DNA from: Actinomycetes bacterium
Lineage (GTDB): Bacteria; Actinomycetota; Acidimicrobiia; Acidimicrobiales; Bog-793
Reading direction: 5' to 3'
DNA length: 64,000 nucleotides
NCBI GenBank assembly: GCA_021798985.1
Contig: JAJZBI010000005.1
Location: 62,001-126,000 of the forward strand
Both the position numbers and the translations under genes were made by a program. Numbering within the stretch: the first letter of the stretch is position 1; each line of letters opens with the position of its first letter. The notes under the pieces are model-generated. The model searched no databases, was not told the origin of the DNA, and saw only the letters and a list, made by a program, of their open reading frames with translations. Shown piece by piece: positions 18,245 through 30,915 of the stretch.

Positions 18245-19345
18245 TCAGGCCGAGGAGCGCACGAACAGCTCGGTGTCGAGCAACACGTGCTGGGGAGCGT
18301 CCTCGCCCTCGATCAGGCGGCTCAAGATCGCGACTGCCTCGAGCGCGGTGGCCTCGATCGGGTTCGAGACGGTGGTGAGCGGGGGATCGGCGGTCACTGC
18401 CGAGGCGGAGTTGTCGAAGCCGACGACACCGACGTCTTCGGGCACTGCCCGCCCATGGCGACGCAGCACCCGCAGGGCACCGAGCGCCATCAGATCCGAC
18501 GCCACGAAGAGCCCGGCGAGCTTCGGCTCACGCGCCAGCAGCGCCTCGGCGCCGGCCTCGCCGCTCTTGGACGACCAGTCGCCGATGGCGACGAGGTCGG
18601 AGGAGAACCGGACGCCGAGCGCGCGGCGAAAGCCGGCGAGGCGCTCCCGCCCACTGCTCGTGTCGAGCGGCCCGGTGATCGTGCCGACCGGCCCGTCCCG
18701 GCGCGCGGCCAGGTGCGAGGCGACCAGGAACGCGGCGTGCTCGTCGTCGATCGCCACCCACGAGGCGCGCGCCGCGACGTGCGCGTCGGCGGGGCGGCCG
18801 AGCACGACGAGCGGGACGTGGCGGTCGAGCAGCTGGGTGAGGAGCGGCTCGCCCTCATGGGGGAGGGCCAAGAGCGCCCCGTCGACGTGGCCGGCGCTCA
18901 GGTAGTCGCCGAGGAAGTCCTCCTCGCCTTGGTCCTGCGCGGTCGTGACGAGCAGGTGGATCCCGCGTTGGCGCAGCTCTCTTGAGAAGATCCGGACGAA
19001 CAGACCGAAGTTCGGGTCCTCGAAGAGGTGCTCTTGGTGCTCGGAGATGACGAAGGCCACCGAGCCGGTGCGCCCCCGGGCGAGGTTGCGCGCCGCCTGG
19101 TTGACCGAGTAGCCGAGGCGGGCGATCGCCTCGTTCACCGTCGCGACCACGGCCGGCCGGACGCTTTGGCCGCCGTTGATAACCCGCGACACCGTTCCCC
19201 GGGACACGCCCGCCGCGCGTGCGACGTCCTCGAGCGTCGGCCGCCGCAGCGAGCGATGCGGGGGTGGCGGGACCGTACTGGGCGCGCCGGCACGCCGACG
19301 CGCCGGCGCCGTCGCGACGCCATCGCCGTCCTGACCCAGGGGCAC
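18245..19345 (-). CDS. LacI-family repressor, CebR-like
   Basis: 366 residues from GTG 19345, with a Pro/Arg-rich leader. The HTH (LEDVARAAGVSRGTVSRVINGG, about residues 38-59) and hinge (NQAARNLARGRTGSVAFVISE) resemble CebR, the cellobiose/cellotriose repressor of streptomycetes. The sugar-binding domain follows, with VGVVGFDNSASA and LTTVSNP near the end. A perfect TTGGGAGCGCTCCCAA palindrome, whose core is the known CebR operator, lies 66 bp upstream, between this gene and the divergent importer. It probably represses itself and the importer/beta-galactosidase operon. The actual inducer (cellobiose, lactose or another beta-disaccharide) is not shown. Confidence 0.92.
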   Translation of the reverse strand: MPLGQDGDGVATAPARRRAGAPSTVPPPPHRSLRRPTLEDVARAAGVSRGTVSRVINGGQSVRPAVVATVNEAIARLGYSVNQAARNLARGRTGSVAFVISEHQEHLFEDPNFGLFVRIFSRELRQRGIHLLVTTAQDQGEEDFLGDYLSAGHVDGALLALPHEGEPLLTQLLDRHVPLVVLGRPADAHVAARASWVAIDDEHAAFLVASHLAARRDGPVGTITGPLDTSSGRERLAGFRRALGVRFSSDLVAIGDWSSKSGEAGAEALLAREPKLAGLFVASDLMALGALRVLRRHGRAVPEDVGVVGFDNSASAVTADPPLTTVSNPIEATALEAVAILSRLIEGEDAPQHVLLDTELFVRSSA

Positions 19346-19410
19346 GGCCGCAAAGGTTACGCGTCATTGCCGCGTCCAGAGGCGACTGATATGGTGCCCA
19401 GCACCCGCGG

Positions 19411-19426
19411 TTGGGAGCGCTCCCAA
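19411..19426. promoter_or_regulatory. CebR-type operator palindrome
   Basis: TTGGGAGCGCTCCCAA is a perfect 16-bp palindrome containing TGGGAGCGCTCCCA, the consensus bound by CebR in Streptomyces. It is 66 bp from the repressor start and 92 bp from the binding-protein start. Confidence 0.85.
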
Positions 19427-19517
19427 GCGGGCATGGCTCGAACGGGCAGCCGTCGGGCCGCCATGGACAGATCCGGGCGCCGCATGGCCCCGGTCGGGGG
19501 AAGATGAGGGGGAACGC

Positions 19518-20864
19518 ATGAAATTGCGCAAGCGTGCGGCCGCGGCCGTCGGGATGGCGGCCGCGTGCTCGGCGCTGATCGCGACCGGCGCCGGGGCCTC
19601 GGCGGTCGGCCAGCACTCGGCGCCGCGGGCCGCCAAGGTGTCGCTCACCTGGTGGACGTGGACGACCAATCCGCAAAAGGTCATCGCCAACTTCGAGAAG
19701 ACCCACCCGGGCATCACGATCAAGCCGCCACCCGCCTATGGCTCGGGCGGAACCTTCTACGCCAAGCTCACGACGGCGCTCGCCGGTGGCACGGGGCCCT
19801 GTATCAGTCAGGTCGAGTACGACCACCTGCCGCAGTTCCTCGGCGCGAAGGACCTGTTGCCGATCACCAAGTATGTGTCCTCCTACAAGAAGGACTTCCC
19901 GAAGTGGGTGTGGAACCAGGTCTCCCAGCACGGCCAGGTCTACGCCATGCCCGAGGACATCGGCCCGATGGGCCTGATGTACCAGCCGGCGGTGCTGAAG
20001 AAGTACCACCTGCCGGTCCCCGCCACCTGGGCGCAGTTCGCGAGCGATGCCGTGGCGCTGCACAAGGCGAACCCGAAGATGTACCTCACCTACTTCGCGC
20101 CGAACGACGCGGACGAGCTCGAGTCGCTGTTCTGGCAGGCCGGGGCCTTCCCCTACCACCTCGAGGCGAACGGCACCTGGAAGGTTGACCTGAACGGCCC
20201 GCTCGAGCGCAAGGTCCTCAACTTCTGGGGCAAGCTGGTCAAAGAGGGCGCCGTCGCGGTCGACAACGACTTCACCGCTGACTGGAGCCACCACATCGCC
20301 CAGGACCGCTACGCCGCGATGGTCGGGGCTGGCTGGTCGCCCACCTACATGGTGGACGCCTACCTGCCCAAGAACACGACCCAGCACTGGGCGGTGACCC
20401 AGATGCCGCAGTGGAGCGCCGGGGGGCACGCCTCGGCGAACTGGGGTGGCTCGACCAACGCGGTGACCAAGGACTGCCCGTCGAACCTGGTGAAGGACGC
20501 GGCGACGTTCGCGGCCTTCATCAACACCTCAAAGAGCGGCCTGGCGATCGATGAGAAGCCGGCGACGCCCGCGGGAGGCGGTCGGGGGCTGTTCCCCGCC
20601 TCGCTGCAGCGCGCCAGCGTCCCGGAGTTCAACGCCGCGGTGCCGAACTTCTCCGGCAACGTGAACGCGCAGTTCTCCAAGTTCGCCAACAACGTTCCTA
20701 CGAACTTCGAGTGGAGCCCGTGGGACACCGAGTTCGGGAACTACGTGACCACCCAGCTGACCGCCGCAGCGGCCGGCAAGGAGAGCTTCGACGCGGCCTT
20801 GAAGACGACCCAGTCCCAGCTCGTCTCCTACGCGCAGTCGGCGGGCTACTCGGTCCAGGGCTGA
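19518..20864 (+). CDS. ABC transporter sugar-binding protein, family 1 (CebE-like)
   Basis: 448 residues, with AGGGGGAA 5 bp before ATG 19518. The signal peptide (MKLRKRAAAAVGMAAACSAL) ends near AGASA; no convincing lipobox is seen. The mature protein starts VSLTWWTWTTNPQKVIANFEKTHPGI, the standard opening of family 1 sugar-binding proteins. It ends with TQLTAAAAGKESFDAALKTTQSQLVSYAQSAGY, also typical. It should bind an oligosaccharide for the two permeases downstream, under the CebR-type operator. A 12-bp hairpin follows the gene and may raise its expression over the permeases. Confidence 0.94.
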   Translation: MKLRKRAAAAVGMAAACSALIATGAGASAVGQHSAPRAAKVSLTWWTWTTNPQKVIANFEKTHPGITIKPPPAYGSGGTFYAKLTTALAGGTGPCISQVEYDHLPQFLGAKDLLPITKYVSSYKKDFPKWVWNQVSQHGQVYAMPEDIGPMGLMYQPAVLKKYHLPVPATWAQFASDAVALHKANPKMYLTYFAPNDADELESLFWQAGAFPYHLEANGTWKVDLNGPLERKVLNFWGKLVKEGAVAVDNDFTADWSHHIAQDRYAAMVGAGWSPTYMVDAYLPKNTTQHWAVTQMPQWSAGGHASANWGGSTNAVTKDCPSNLVKDAATFAAFINTSKSGLAIDEKPATPAGGGRGLFPASLQRASVPEFNAAVPNFSGNVNAQFSKFANNVPTNFEWSPWDTEFGNYVTTQLTAAAAGKESFDAALKTTQSQLVSYAQSAGYSVQG

Positions 20865-20890
20865 TCAAGGCGTCACGCATCGACGACCTG

Positions 20891-20919
20891 GCCGGCGCGA
20901 GGGCTCACCTCGCGCCGGC
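20891..20919 (+). terminator. Intra-operon hairpin after the binding-protein gene
   Basis: A 12-bp perfect stem (20891-20902 with 20908-20919) has a GCTCA loop and lies 27 bp after the stop codon. In such operons a hairpin here partly stops transcription or protects the upstream mRNA, giving binding protein in excess. Confidence 0.6.
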
Positions 20920-20966
20920 TGGGCGCCGAGCGCCGGGAGGAAAGAGGAGATTGCCGTGGAGCGAGC

Positions 20967-21934
20967 GTGGTGCAGGCCCCAGCTGAACTCATAACGCCGC
21001 CGCGACGCCAGCGCGCCGCGGGGCGCCTGCTCGTCCCAAAGCGCAGTGACGAGCGCCGCCAAGGGCGGGCGGGCGCGCTGATGACGGTCCCGTTCCTTGC
21101 CCTGTTCGCCCTGTTCTTTGCCGGGCCGCTCATCTACTCGATCGTGCTCAGCCTGCGCTCGCCCCTGACCGGGGGCTTCGCGGGCCTGCTCAACTACCGC
21201 ACGGTCATCGGCAACGCCGAGTTCTGGAGCGGCGTGCAGCGCATGGCCTACTTCGGTGCGGTGCAGGTGAGCGTGATGATCGGCCTCGCGATCTTGCTGG
21301 CGATGTTCCTCGACAGCCCGTACTGCAAGGGCAAGCGGGTCTTCGCGCTCATCTACTTCCTGCCCTATGCGGTGCCCGGGGTGATCGCCGCCATCATGTG
21401 GGGTTTTTTGCTCGAGCCAGACCTGAACGGGGCGCTGTCGATCCCCTCCAAGCTCGGACTCACCTCGGGCCCGATCAGCCCGCTCGACTACCGGCTGGCG
21501 CTGTACGCCATCATGTTGATCGTCACGTGGGAGTTCACGGGCTACAACATGACGATCCTGTTGACCAGCCTCACGAACGTGCCGCGCCAGGCGCTCGAGG
21601 CGGCCAAGATCGACGGGGCGAGCGAGCTGTCGATCGCCTGGCGCATCAAGCTGCCGCTGATCCGCCGCACGGTGCTCTTCATCGTGATCCTCTCGATCAT
21701 CGGCACGCTGCAGTTGTTCAACGAGCCGGTGATCTTGAACGACATCGCCTCGATCGGCAGCAGCTACACGCCGAACCAGATCATCTACAACACGGCGTTC
21801 TCCTTCGGCAACGAACAGCTCGCCGCGGCGCAGTCGGTCGTGCTGGCGGCGATCACCATCGTCGCCACGACGGCGTTCTTCGGCCTCGTGCGCCGGCGGG
21901 TCATGCCGCGCAGCGAGAACCGGGCGGTGGCCTG

Positions 21935-21935
<1 letters not shown>
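20967..21935 (+). CDS. ABC sugar transporter permease (CebF/MalF type)
   Basis: 322 residues from GTG 20967, with GGAG 5 bp upstream. Six membrane helices follow a basic N-terminus (MTVPFLALFALFFAGPLIYSIVLSL is the first). The EAA coupling loop is RQALEAAKIDGASELSIAWRIKLPLIRR near residues 208-234. It pairs with the next gene, whose ATG overlaps this stop. No ATPase gene is present in the operon, so the pair probably uses a shared MsiK-like ATPase encoded elsewhere. Confidence 0.93.
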
Positions 21936-25976
<4,041 letters not shown>

Positions 25977-26040
25977 CCAGCGCGTCGCACGCGCGCGCAC
26001 GTACGTGGGCGCGGCCTGGCGCCTGTGCGACGCTGTCGCC

Positions 26041-26595
26041 GTGGAGCTGGATCGCCTGGAGGGCGCGCTGGTCGCAGCCCGCCAGGGCGACGAGGCGGCG
26101 ATCGGGAAGCTGTTCGCGGCGTTCCAGCCGCTCCTGCTGCGCTTCTTGCGCCGCCAGGCGCCCCGGGTCGCCGAGGATCTCGCCGCAGAGACCTGGCTCG
26201 CGCTGGCGCGCCAGCTCCCGAGTGTTGTGGGCCAGGTGGCCGATTTCCGCGCGCTGCTCTTCACGGTCGCGCGGCGCCGGGTCGTCGATCACTACCGCGC
26301 CGAGGGGCGCCGACCGGCGTCTCGTCCACTCGAGGCGAGCGACGACCGATCCGGAGGTGACGACCCGAGCGAGACGGTCGTCGATCAGCTCTCCGCCCAA
26401 CAAGCGATCGACCAGCTCGTCGGCGGGCTCCCTCCAGCCCAGGCCGAGGTCGTCTTGTTGCGGGTGGTGGCAGGGCTGAGCGTCGAGGAGACGGCCGCGG
26501 TGATCGAGCGGAGCCCGGGTGCGGTCCGCGTGCTCCAGCACCGCGCGCTCCGCCGCCTCGCCGGCCAGCTCGCCGCCGACGGTGTAACGCCGTGA
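26041..26595 (+). CDS. ECF-type RNA polymerase sigma factor
   Basis: 184 residues from GTG 26041; GTG 26005 would add 12 residues and neither has a strong ribosome site. Region 2 is short: LEGALVAARQGDEAAIGKLFAAFQPLLLRFLRRQAPRVAEDLAAETWLALAR, then FRALLFTVARRRVVDHYRAEGRR. Region 4 is GLPPAQAEVVLLRVVAGLSVEETAAVIERSPGAVRVLQHRALRRL. The layout (regions 2 and 4 only) is that of an extracytoplasmic-function sigma factor. It overlaps the next gene (GTGA), a membrane-anchored protein that is the likely anti-sigma factor. Confidence 0.92.
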   Translation: MELDRLEGALVAARQGDEAAIGKLFAAFQPLLLRFLRRQAPRVAEDLAAETWLALARQLPSVVGQVADFRALLFTVARRRVVDHYRAEGRRPASRPLEASDDRSGGDDPSETVVDQLSAQQAIDQLVGGLPPAQAEVVLLRVVAGLSVEETAAVIERSPGAVRVLQHRALRRLAGQLAADGVTP

Positions 26596-28001
26596 GCGGC
26601 CCGGACGATGAATCCCTCGACATGGCCCGCTCGAGTGACGCCGACCGCCTCTTCGACGGGCTCGTTCCTCCCGAGGACGCACCGGCCGAGCTCCGCCATG
26701 TCGCGGCGCTGATCGAGGCCGCCCGCGGCGCCGCCGCACCGTCCGAGCTCGCCGGCCACGAGCTCGTCGCCGAGATCGCGATGGCGGTGCGCGCCGCGCC
26801 GTCAGCGCCGAGCGACACCGGCCGGCGCCGGACCCTTCGGGTGCACTCGGTCAAGGTGGTGGCGCTCGCCGCGACCGCGGTCGTGGTGGTGGGTGGCGTC
26901 GCCGCCGCCGCCACCGGCGCGCTTCCGTCCGGCATCCAGCGGGCGGTCGCCCGCGGCCTCGCCCACGTCGGGATCTCGGTCCCGGTTCCGGCCGTGACCC
27001 ACCAGCCACCGGCCATGGTCAGCCCGGCGACCACCAGCACGACGACGACCACCACCCCGGCCACGACCACGACGCCGGCCGTGGCCGCACTCCCGGCCAC
27101 GACGAGGTTCCCCTCCTCGCCGCAGCGGTCCTCGTCCCTGCCGTCCTCGTCCGTGCGCTTGCCTTCGGGGTCCTCCTCGTACCAGCCGTCCTCGGCATCT
27201 GGTGCCGCCAGGGTGGCGACGAGGGTGCACCCGGTGGCCTGCGGCGGGGCCGCCTCCTCGCCGCAGGGTGCTGGGGCCTTCCTGCTCGACCCGGTGCTCG
27301 GCGCGAGGGCGCGGCACGTGGCGCACTGTGGCGGCGAAACGGCCGCGTCGACCCAGCCACGCGACGCCGCCAACGATCAGCGCGCTCGGCGGCGCCGATC
27401 GAGCGTTCCTGCCACCGCGCTGCGAAGCGGCACGGCGCCGCCGGAGGCGACCAGCCGCCGGTCTGAGACGCCGCGGCCGTCCGAGCGCGCGCTGCGTCGC
27501 GGCGAGCGGCCGCACCGCGACGGTGCGCCCAACGGCCAGCCGAGCAGCACGCGGCCCGCCGCCGACGCGTCGGGCCGTGTGACGCGACCTCGCCGCCATG
27601 CTGCCCACCGCGACGCGCCGCCGGCCTCTGAGCCGCAGACCAGCCCGTCGGCGACGACCGCGCCCGCACCGGTGAGCTCGCCGCGACCCCGGCGCGCGAG
27701 TGACGGTCGAGGCGGGCACCGAGACCCTGGCGAACGCTCCGGCCATCGGCATCGGCGGACCACGAGGGCCAGCGCCCTGCCGAGCTCGCTGCCCTTGCCC
27801 GCACCGGCGCTCTCGGGCACCGCCACCACCACGACGACCGCATCTGCCTCGCCGACCCCGCTCAGCGCGACGGCGACGACCGACGCGCCCCCTGGATCAT
27901 CGGGGCACGCGGCCGGCGACGGCACTTCTCCGGCTGGAAAGGAGGGATCGCCGCACCCGCCGAATGACCACCAGCAGTCCAATCCGGCGCGAACCCACTA
28001 A
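26592..28001 (+). CDS. Putative membrane-anchored anti-sigma factor with long low-complexity tail
   Basis: 469 residues from GTG 26592, overlapping the ECF sigma stop (GTGA). The first ~85 residues are cytoplasmic and acidic (SSDADRLFDGLVPPEDAPAE), with a helical stretch that could hold the sigma factor. One membrane helix follows (VVALAATAVVVVGGVAAAATG, about residues 91-111). The remaining ~355 residues would be outside the cell. They are low-complexity: Thr/Pro runs near residues 140-160, an Arg/His-rich middle and another Thr/Ser/Pro section at the end. No zinc-finger HxxxCxxC motif is present. The function is inferred from position only. Frame loss in the middle was considered, but both ends share the same Thr/Pro composition. 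Confidence 0.65.
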   Translation: MSGPDDESLDMARSSDADRLFDGLVPPEDAPAELRHVAALIEAARGAAAPSELAGHELVAEIAMAVRAAPSAPSDTGRRRTLRVHSVKVVALAATAVVVVGGVAAAATGALPSGIQRAVARGLAHVGISVPVPAVTHQPPAMVSPATTSTTTTTTPATTTTPAVAALPATTRFPSSPQRSSSLPSSSVRLPSGSSSYQPSSASGAARVATRVHPVACGGAASSPQGAGAFLLDPVLGARARHVAHCGGETAASTQPRDAANDQRARRRRSSVPATALRSGTAPPEATSRRSETPRPSERALRRGERPHRDGAPNGQPSSTRPAADASGRVTRPRRHAAHRDAPPASEPQTSPSATTAPAPVSSPRPRRASDGRGGHRDPGERSGHRHRRTTRASALPSSLPLPAPALSGTATTTTTASASPTPLSATATTDAPPGSSGHAAGDGTSPAGKEGSPHPPNDHQQSNPARTH

Positions 28002-28037
28002 CCACTCGATCCCGGCCAGGAGAGGAAGGAAACCACC

Positions 28038-29159
28038 ATGGCGAGATTCATCGCCGCGCTCATCGCGACCTTGATGTTGCTCGGCACCCCCGCGGCATAC
28101 GCGGCACAGCCGGCCCACCCAGCCCACCCGGGCGCGCCCTTCGCGCACCGCGGTGACCGGGACCATGCCGATGCCACCTACGCCCTGCGGGGAACGCTCA
28201 GCAACTACGTCGCGCCGAGCGCGACGGCAAATGGCAGCATCACCGTCACGGTCTTCGCACCCCAGGGCGAGGACCAGCCGCTGACGGGCACCGTGCTCAC
28301 CGGCACGGCGCTCACCTTCGCCGTGACCTCGGCAACCCGCATCGTCTTGCATGGGGCGTCGGCCATCACCAACGGCGACCGCGGGACCGTCCTCGTGCGC
28401 GCCCCGAAGGGCTCGAGTGTGACGACGCTCGAGGCGACCCCGGCACTGGCCGTCATCGACCAGGCCCAAGGCGGCGCGGACCTCGGGGACCACGGTGGCC
28501 GCAAAGGACATGCCGATGCCACCTATGTGCTGCGCGGCACGCTCAGCAACTACATCGCGCCGAGCGCGACGGCAAATGGCAGCATCACCGTGACCCTGCT
28601 GCCGCCACCCCTTTGGGACCTGAGCCTCACCGGCACCGCGCTCACGGGCACGACGCTCACCGTTGCCATCACCACCCAGACCCGTGTCGTGCTGCACGGG
28701 GCGTCGGCCATCGCCAACGGCGACCGCGGGACCGTCCTCGTACGCGCCCCGAAGGGCTCGAGTGTGACGACGCTCGAGGCGACCCCGGCGCTCGCGGTCA
28801 TCGACCAGGCTGATGCCAGCGGAGATCGCGGCGGGCACGAGCAGCACGTCGACAAGAGCTACGTGATCCGCGGCACGCTCAGCAACTACATCGCGCCGAG
28901 CGCGACGGCGAACGGCAGCATCACCGTCACCCTGGCACCGCCTCGCTTTTGGGGCGTGCCGCTCACCGGAACGGCGGTCACCGGCACCTCGCTCACCTTC
29001 AGCATCGCCACGACGACCCGCATCGTGTTGCACGGTGCGGCGAGCATCGCAAATGGCGATCCCGGGCTCGTCAAGGTGCGCGCGCCTCGCAACTCGAGCC
29101 TCTCGGTGATCGAGGCGACCCCGGCGAGCGCAGTCATCGACCGGGCGGGGAGCCGCTAG
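28038..29159 (+). CDS. Secreted protein with three tandem ~100-residue beta-rich repeats
   Basis: 373 residues. GGAGAGGAAGGA precedes ATG 28038. The signal peptide is MARFIAALIATLMLLGTPAA with cleavage near AYA-AQ. The mature part is three repeats (residues about 44-143, 159-258 and 271-370). Each starts [AV]D-x-[TS]-Y-x-[LI]-RGTLSNY and runs through APSATANGSITVTL, LTGTAxTGTxLT, R[IV]VLHGA and GD to ATPAxAVID. Short Asp/Gly/His-rich linkers join them. The pattern resembles the small OB/beta-barrel domains of the DUF5666 kind (G-x-[IV]-x-x-x-[AS]-x-x-x-[IV]-T-V), but this is a guess from pattern. It directly follows the ECF sigma and putative anti-sigma genes and may be their main product or sensor. 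Confidence 0.85.
   Translation: MARFIAALIATLMLLGTPAAYAAQPAHPAHPGAPFAHRGDRDHADATYALRGTLSNYVAPSATANGSITVTVFAPQGEDQPLTGTVLTGTALTFAVTSATRIVLHGASAITNGDRGTVLVRAPKGSSVTTLEATPALAVIDQAQGGADLGDHGGRKGHADATYVLRGTLSNYIAPSATANGSITVTLLPPPLWDLSLTGTALTGTTLTVAITTQTRVVLHGASAIANGDRGTVLVRAPKGSSVTTLEATPALAVIDQADASGDRGGHEQHVDKSYVIRGTLSNYIAPSATANGSITVTLAPPRFWGVPLTGTAVTGTSLTFSIATTTRIVLHGAASIANGDPGLVKVRAPRNSSLSVIEATPASAVIDRAGSR
28167..29147 (+). repeat. Three in-frame 300-bp coding repeats
   Basis: Copies lie at 28167-28466, 28512-28811 and 28848-29147. Copies 1 and 2 are nearly identical at DNA level in their last 110 bases, for example CGACCGCGGGACCGTCCTCG in both, including synonymous positions. Copy 3 shares the protein pattern but has many synonymous and some amino-acid changes. 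Confidence 0.9.
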
Positions 29160-29176
29160 CACCTCGCGGTGACCTC

Positions 29177-29220
29177 GAGCGGCTGGCTCCCGCAGGCAAA
29201 CGCCCCGGAGCCAGCCGCTC
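29177..29220 (+). terminator. Terminator hairpin after the triple-repeat gene
   Basis: A 14-bp perfect stem (29177-29190 with 29207-29220) encloses a 16-nt loop, 17 bp after the stop codon. No T-tract follows. Confidence 0.65.
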
Positions 29221-29649
29221 TCGGCCCGTCCTTGCTGCGCGGCCAGCAGCAGTCGACACCGCCAGGGGACGCCGCGCTGCCACGCTCATCTGGGTCTCGA
29301 TCGGCGTCTGCTTCATGCCGCTCACCGGCGCGTCCGGCAGTGTGGCCCTTGCGGCATCGTGCTCGAGGCGGCGCGACTTGCCGACGCGGCGGCGTCGCCT
29401 TGGGAAGACGAATCTCGCTGCACCGCTTCGGACGACTCGCGCTGGCTCGTCCTCGAGGAAGCTGAGCTCACCCCGCCGCCCATCGAACCAATCTCGCACC
29501 GACGTATCTCACCGCAATGCAAGTTTCACGAGATCGCGCGGCACCGCCAGCCGCGGGAGCGCTGAGCTTGCCGCCGGCGTCGTCGGTCGCGTGCGGTTTG
29601 GCGCTCGACACCTCAGTGATGCGCCAAGGGGCACGTGGTCGCCGTCGTC
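29221..29649. other. Intergenic stretch without a recognised gene
   Basis: Convergent gap between the triple-repeat protein and the enolase-superfamily gene. Base composition is slightly less GC-rich around 29340-29560. Reading frames there give Arg/Ser-rich peptides with no ribosome site or family pattern. No RNA gene was seen. Confidence 0.5.
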
Positions 29650-30828
29650 CTACCAGTCCGAGATCGACCCGTCGTCGCGGTACAGCACGTGGGGCTGCTG
29701 GGGCTCGTAGGGGAGCTCGGCGGCCGCCTCCTCGTTCAGCTCAACCCCAAGGCCTGGACGGTTGCCCGAGTACAGGTTGCCGCCCTCGAGGCGCAGGTCG
29801 GTGGTGACGATGCCCTCCAGCACTCCGGGGCGCCAAGTGAGCTCTTGGACGGCGAACAGCGGCGTGGAGAGGTCGAAGTGCACACAGGCGGCCGTGGACA
29901 CCGGCCCGAGCGGGTTGTGGGGGACCTGCTCGACGTAGTGCGTCTCGCACCACGCCGCCACCTTGCGGCTCTCGCTCAGGCCTCCGCAGATGCACAGATC
30001 GACGCGGCAGTAGTCGAGCAGGTCGCGCTCGATCAGCTCGCGCCACTCCCACTTGCTCGAGAGCTGCTCGCCCGTCGCGATCGGCACCGAGACCTGGGCG
30101 CGCAACAGCGCGAACTCGCTCGGGTTTTCGGCGCGGATGGGGTCTTCGATGAAGAACGGCCGCATCGGCTCGAGGGCCCGCGCCAGCTGGATGGCATAGG
30201 TCGGCGTGGTGCGCTGGTGGAAGTCGACGCAGATCTCGATCTCGTCTCCGAGTGCCGAGCGCAGCTCGGAGAAGGCGTCGACCGTCCACGACAGGGCGCG
30301 CGCCTGCTCGTGGCGGCGCTCGCGGTGGCGCACTGGCCCCTCGCTCACGTGGAAGCGGACGAAGCGCCAGCCTTCGGCGACCCGGGCCTTCGCGTACTCG
30401 ACCATTTCGGGGATCCCCGTGCCGTCCTTGGCGGCGTCGGCGCCTTGTTGGACGTGGCAGTAGCAGCGGACGTAGTCGCGGGTCTTTCCGCCCAAGAGCT
30501 GATAGACCGGCACGCCGAGCACCTTGCCGCGAAGGTCCCACAGGGCGATGTCGATGGCGGCGACCACGGCGCCGTGCACGTGGCCCCCCCGGAAGAACTG
30601 CCCGCGCCACAACAGCTGCCAGAGGTGCTCGATCCGGGTGGGGTCCTCGCCGACAAGGAGTGGGCGGTAGACGTCGGCGAGTCCCGAGAGCGCCGGCTCT
30701 TTCCAGGTGATGCCGGCCTCGCCGAGCCCGGTGACCCCCTCGTCGGTGAAGATCTTGACGAAGAAGTAGTTGCGGTCCGGACGATCCGGGTCGTGGACGG
30801 CGAAGGTCTTCAGATCTGAGATGCGCAT
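29650..30828 (-). CDS. Enolase-superfamily sugar-acid dehydratase (galactonate dehydratase-like)
   Basis: 392 residues, with AGGAG upstream of ATG 30828. The mandelate racemase/muconate lactonizing fold is clear: capping domain (FFVKIFTDEGVTGLGEAGITWKE), then the barrel. Metal ligands and catalytic residues can be read as CVDFHQR (Asp-x-His as in GalD), FIEDP and ATGEQLSS. The later HNPLGPVSTAA carries the catalytic His typical of D-galactonate/D-gluconate dehydratases. It should remove water from an aldonic acid to give a 2-keto-3-deoxy acid. The next gene upstream encodes an FAH-family enzyme that could process such products. Exact substrate is unresolved in this family without assay. Confidence 0.88.
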   Translation of the reverse strand: MRISDLKTFAVHDPDRPDRNYFFVKIFTDEGVTGLGEAGITWKEPALSGLADVYRPLLVGEDPTRIEHLWQLLWRGQFFRGGHVHGAVVAAIDIALWDLRGKVLGVPVYQLLGGKTRDYVRCYCHVQQGADAAKDGTGIPEMVEYAKARVAEGWRFVRFHVSEGPVRHRERRHEQARALSWTVDAFSELRSALGDEIEICVDFHQRTTPTYAIQLARALEPMRPFFIEDPIRAENPSEFALLRAQVSVPIATGEQLSSKWEWRELIERDLLDYCRVDLCICGGLSESRKVAAWCETHYVEQVPHNPLGPVSTAACVHFDLSTPLFAVQELTWRPGVLEGIVTTDLRLEGGNLYSGNRPGLGVELNEEAAAELPYEPQQPHVLYRDDGSISDW

Positions 30829-30915
30829 GCCCGAGGCTCCTGTGGTCGCGTGGTTCGCTGGTGGCGTGCTCCTGGGTTCGAGAGGTGCGTGGGTTCGCTC
30901 GGTCGGCTGAATCGC

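Noticed and set aside
29134-29499. Minus-strand ORF after the triple-repeat gene
   Set aside because: It crosses the terminator hairpin and shows no family pattern or start signal.
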